A stretch of DNA of 64,000 bases. It comes from Vibrio tasmaniensis (GTDB lineage Bacteria; Pseudomonadota; Gammaproteobacteria; Enterobacterales; Vibrionaceae). The notes below the pieces were generated by a model that had not been told where the DNA came from, did no database searches, and saw nothing but the letters and a program-made list of their open reading frames with translations. The stretch covers positions 2,170,001-2,234,000 of the forward strand of contig NZ_AP025510.1 in assembly GCF_024347635.1 (NCBI RefSeq), written 5' to 3'. How positions within the stretch are numbered: position 1 is the stretch's first letter; every line of letters starts with the position of its first letter. Both the position numbers and the translations under genes were made by a program. Below are positions 62,675 through 64,000 of the stretch, piece after piece.

Positions 62675-63063
62675 AGTAATGGTCTGCAAGTAAGATTTAG
62701 TGGCTATAAATGAAATTAACCGTATTCTATCAATTGATGAATGCTGTAACGTCAAGAAGTGTAAATCTAAGTTAAATTCCATTGACGTTTCATGGCGAAT
62801 TACACAAACTAAACACGATACAGAAAGCTAATTACCTCAAGGTGTTACCTATCAGTACGCAAACCTTAGTACAGATGTTCACTTCACGAGCAATATGCGT
62901 ACTTTTCGCCATCTTTGCCCAAAAAGGCAGCATTTAACACAAAACCATAAGAAAAACCCTTTACAGGTTTAACGTGTTTGCTATGATGCGCTCCGCACTT
63001 GAGAGATGCGTTGGGAAAAACATCTCTTTAGCCTATCCATTATGAGTTAGGAAAAAACACCCT
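62675..63063 (+). other. Divergent region with the tRNA-Tyr promoter
   Basis: About 390 bases between the minus-strand RND operon and the tRNA array. No gene is seen. It includes a tRNA-type promoter at 62960-62987 and a short leader. Confidence 0.5.
62960..62987 (+). promoter_or_regulatory. Promoter of the tRNA-Tyr array
   Basis: TTTACA (62960-62965) and TATGAT (62982-62987), 16 bases apart, are followed by a G+C-rich discriminator GCGCTCCGC, typical of stringently controlled stable-RNA promoters. About 75 bases ahead of the first tRNA. Confidence 0.75.
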
Positions 63064-63148
<85 letters not shown>

Positions 63149-63250
63149 TATTCTTCTTACCTCTTTCGAGAGTTAAGAGAACAACCTGATTGATGGGCTT
63201 ATGGGAAAACATCAATTTAGGCTTACTTTGTGAAGAGTAAGACACACCCT

Positions 63251-63335
<85 letters not shown>

Positions 63336-63437
63336 TATTCTTCTTACCTCTTTTAAGAGTTAAGAGAACAACCTAGTTGATGGGCTTATGGGAAAACATC
63401 AATTTAGGCTTACTTTGTGAAGAGTAAGACACACCCT

Positions 63438-63522
<85 letters not shown>

Positions 63523-63624
63523 TATTCTTCTTACCTCTTTCGAGAGTTAAGAGAACAACCTGATTGATGGGCTTATGGGAAAACATCAATTTAGGCTTAC
63601 TTTGTGAAAAGTAAGACACACCCT

Positions 63625-63709
<85 letters not shown>

Positions 63710-63811
63710 TATTCTTCTTACCTCTTTCGAGAGTTAAGAGAACAACCTAGTTGATGGGCTTATGGGAAAACATCAATTTAGGCTTACTTTGTGAAAAGTA
63801 AGACACACCCT

Positions 63812-63896
<85 letters not shown>

Positions 63897-64000
63897 TATT
63901 CTTCTTACCTCTTTCGAGAGTTAAGAGAACAACCTAGTTGATGGGCTTATGGGAAAACATCAATTTAGGCTTACTTTGTGAAAAGTAAGACACACCCTGG

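Overview
The window reads as a chromosomal segment of a marine Vibrio, probably near the Splendidus group. Support: Vibrio-style gene content (IutR/IutA-VatCDB aerobactin uptake, an RND pair resembling VexGH, a chitooligosaccharide pair), a tandem tRNA-Tyr array, and the gene order ffs - atl - ybaY - tesB, which is shared with Gammaproteobacteria such as E. coli. The species is an inference from gene content; no rRNA or housekeeping marker is present.

Layout. (1) 193-1977 secreted amidohydrolase. (2) 2055-11295 iron island: an MFS protein divergent from vatC-vatD-vatB, then the GntR repressor iutR and the aerobactin receptor iutA, with Fur-box-like sites. No aerobactin synthesis genes are present, so it looks like a xenosiderophore scavenging locus. 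(3) 11436-17016 membrane protein, ArsP-type permease with ArsR regulator, pentapeptide protein, lipase-like lipoprotein, TetR and GNAT genes. (4) 17149-18987 an A+T-rich orphan gene with a C-terminal PD-(D/E)XK nuclease-like motif. (5) 19187-22569 exported DHH-type Mn pyrophosphatase homologue, RlpA-like lipoprotein, VOC protein and LysE exporter, the first three each followed by a near-identical hairpin; an Lrp gene lies divergent from LysE. (6) 23284-26611 sulfatase/DUF4345/outer-membrane barrel and a globin. (7) 26715-30792 VOC, LysR, GH4 phospho-beta-glucosidase plus ChbG, SoxR. (8) 30994-35942 assorted lipoproteins, a thiol-redox protein, a 31-residue membrane peptide, an ABC1 kinase, an exported glutathione peroxidase and a LysE exporter. 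(9) 36149-39961 small surface-polysaccharide group (flippase and two glycosyltransferases). (10) 40069-46172 RNase H, DUF2059, AzlCD exporter with an AraC regulator, DMT transporter, Ada. (11) 46235-47546 a complete IS3-family element with TTG duplications, sitting just past the terminator of ffs (4.5S RNA). (12) 47889-53734 membrane protein, atl, ybaY, tesB, coiled-coil protein, a DecR-like Lrp regulator divergent from a cysteine desulfhydrase-like gene, DUF1244. (13) 53938-62674 two RND efflux systems. (14) 63064-64000 a tRNA-Tyr array with an exact 187-bp period that runs off the window.

Functional links. Iron uptake: receptor IutA (outer membrane), VatD (periplasm), VatB/VatC (inner membrane), under Fur and probably IutR. 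Alkylation damage response: Ada and Atl lie on either side of ffs. Amino-acid and thiol export or detoxification: two LysE proteins, AzlCD, and the Lrp-controlled desulfhydrase. Two copies of a ~160-175 bp element with ATACCAATC inverted termini (7204-7378 and 48663-48823) are a genome-level repeat. Motif positions, repeats and overlaps were read directly from the sequence; family names come from recalled family features, not from database searches.
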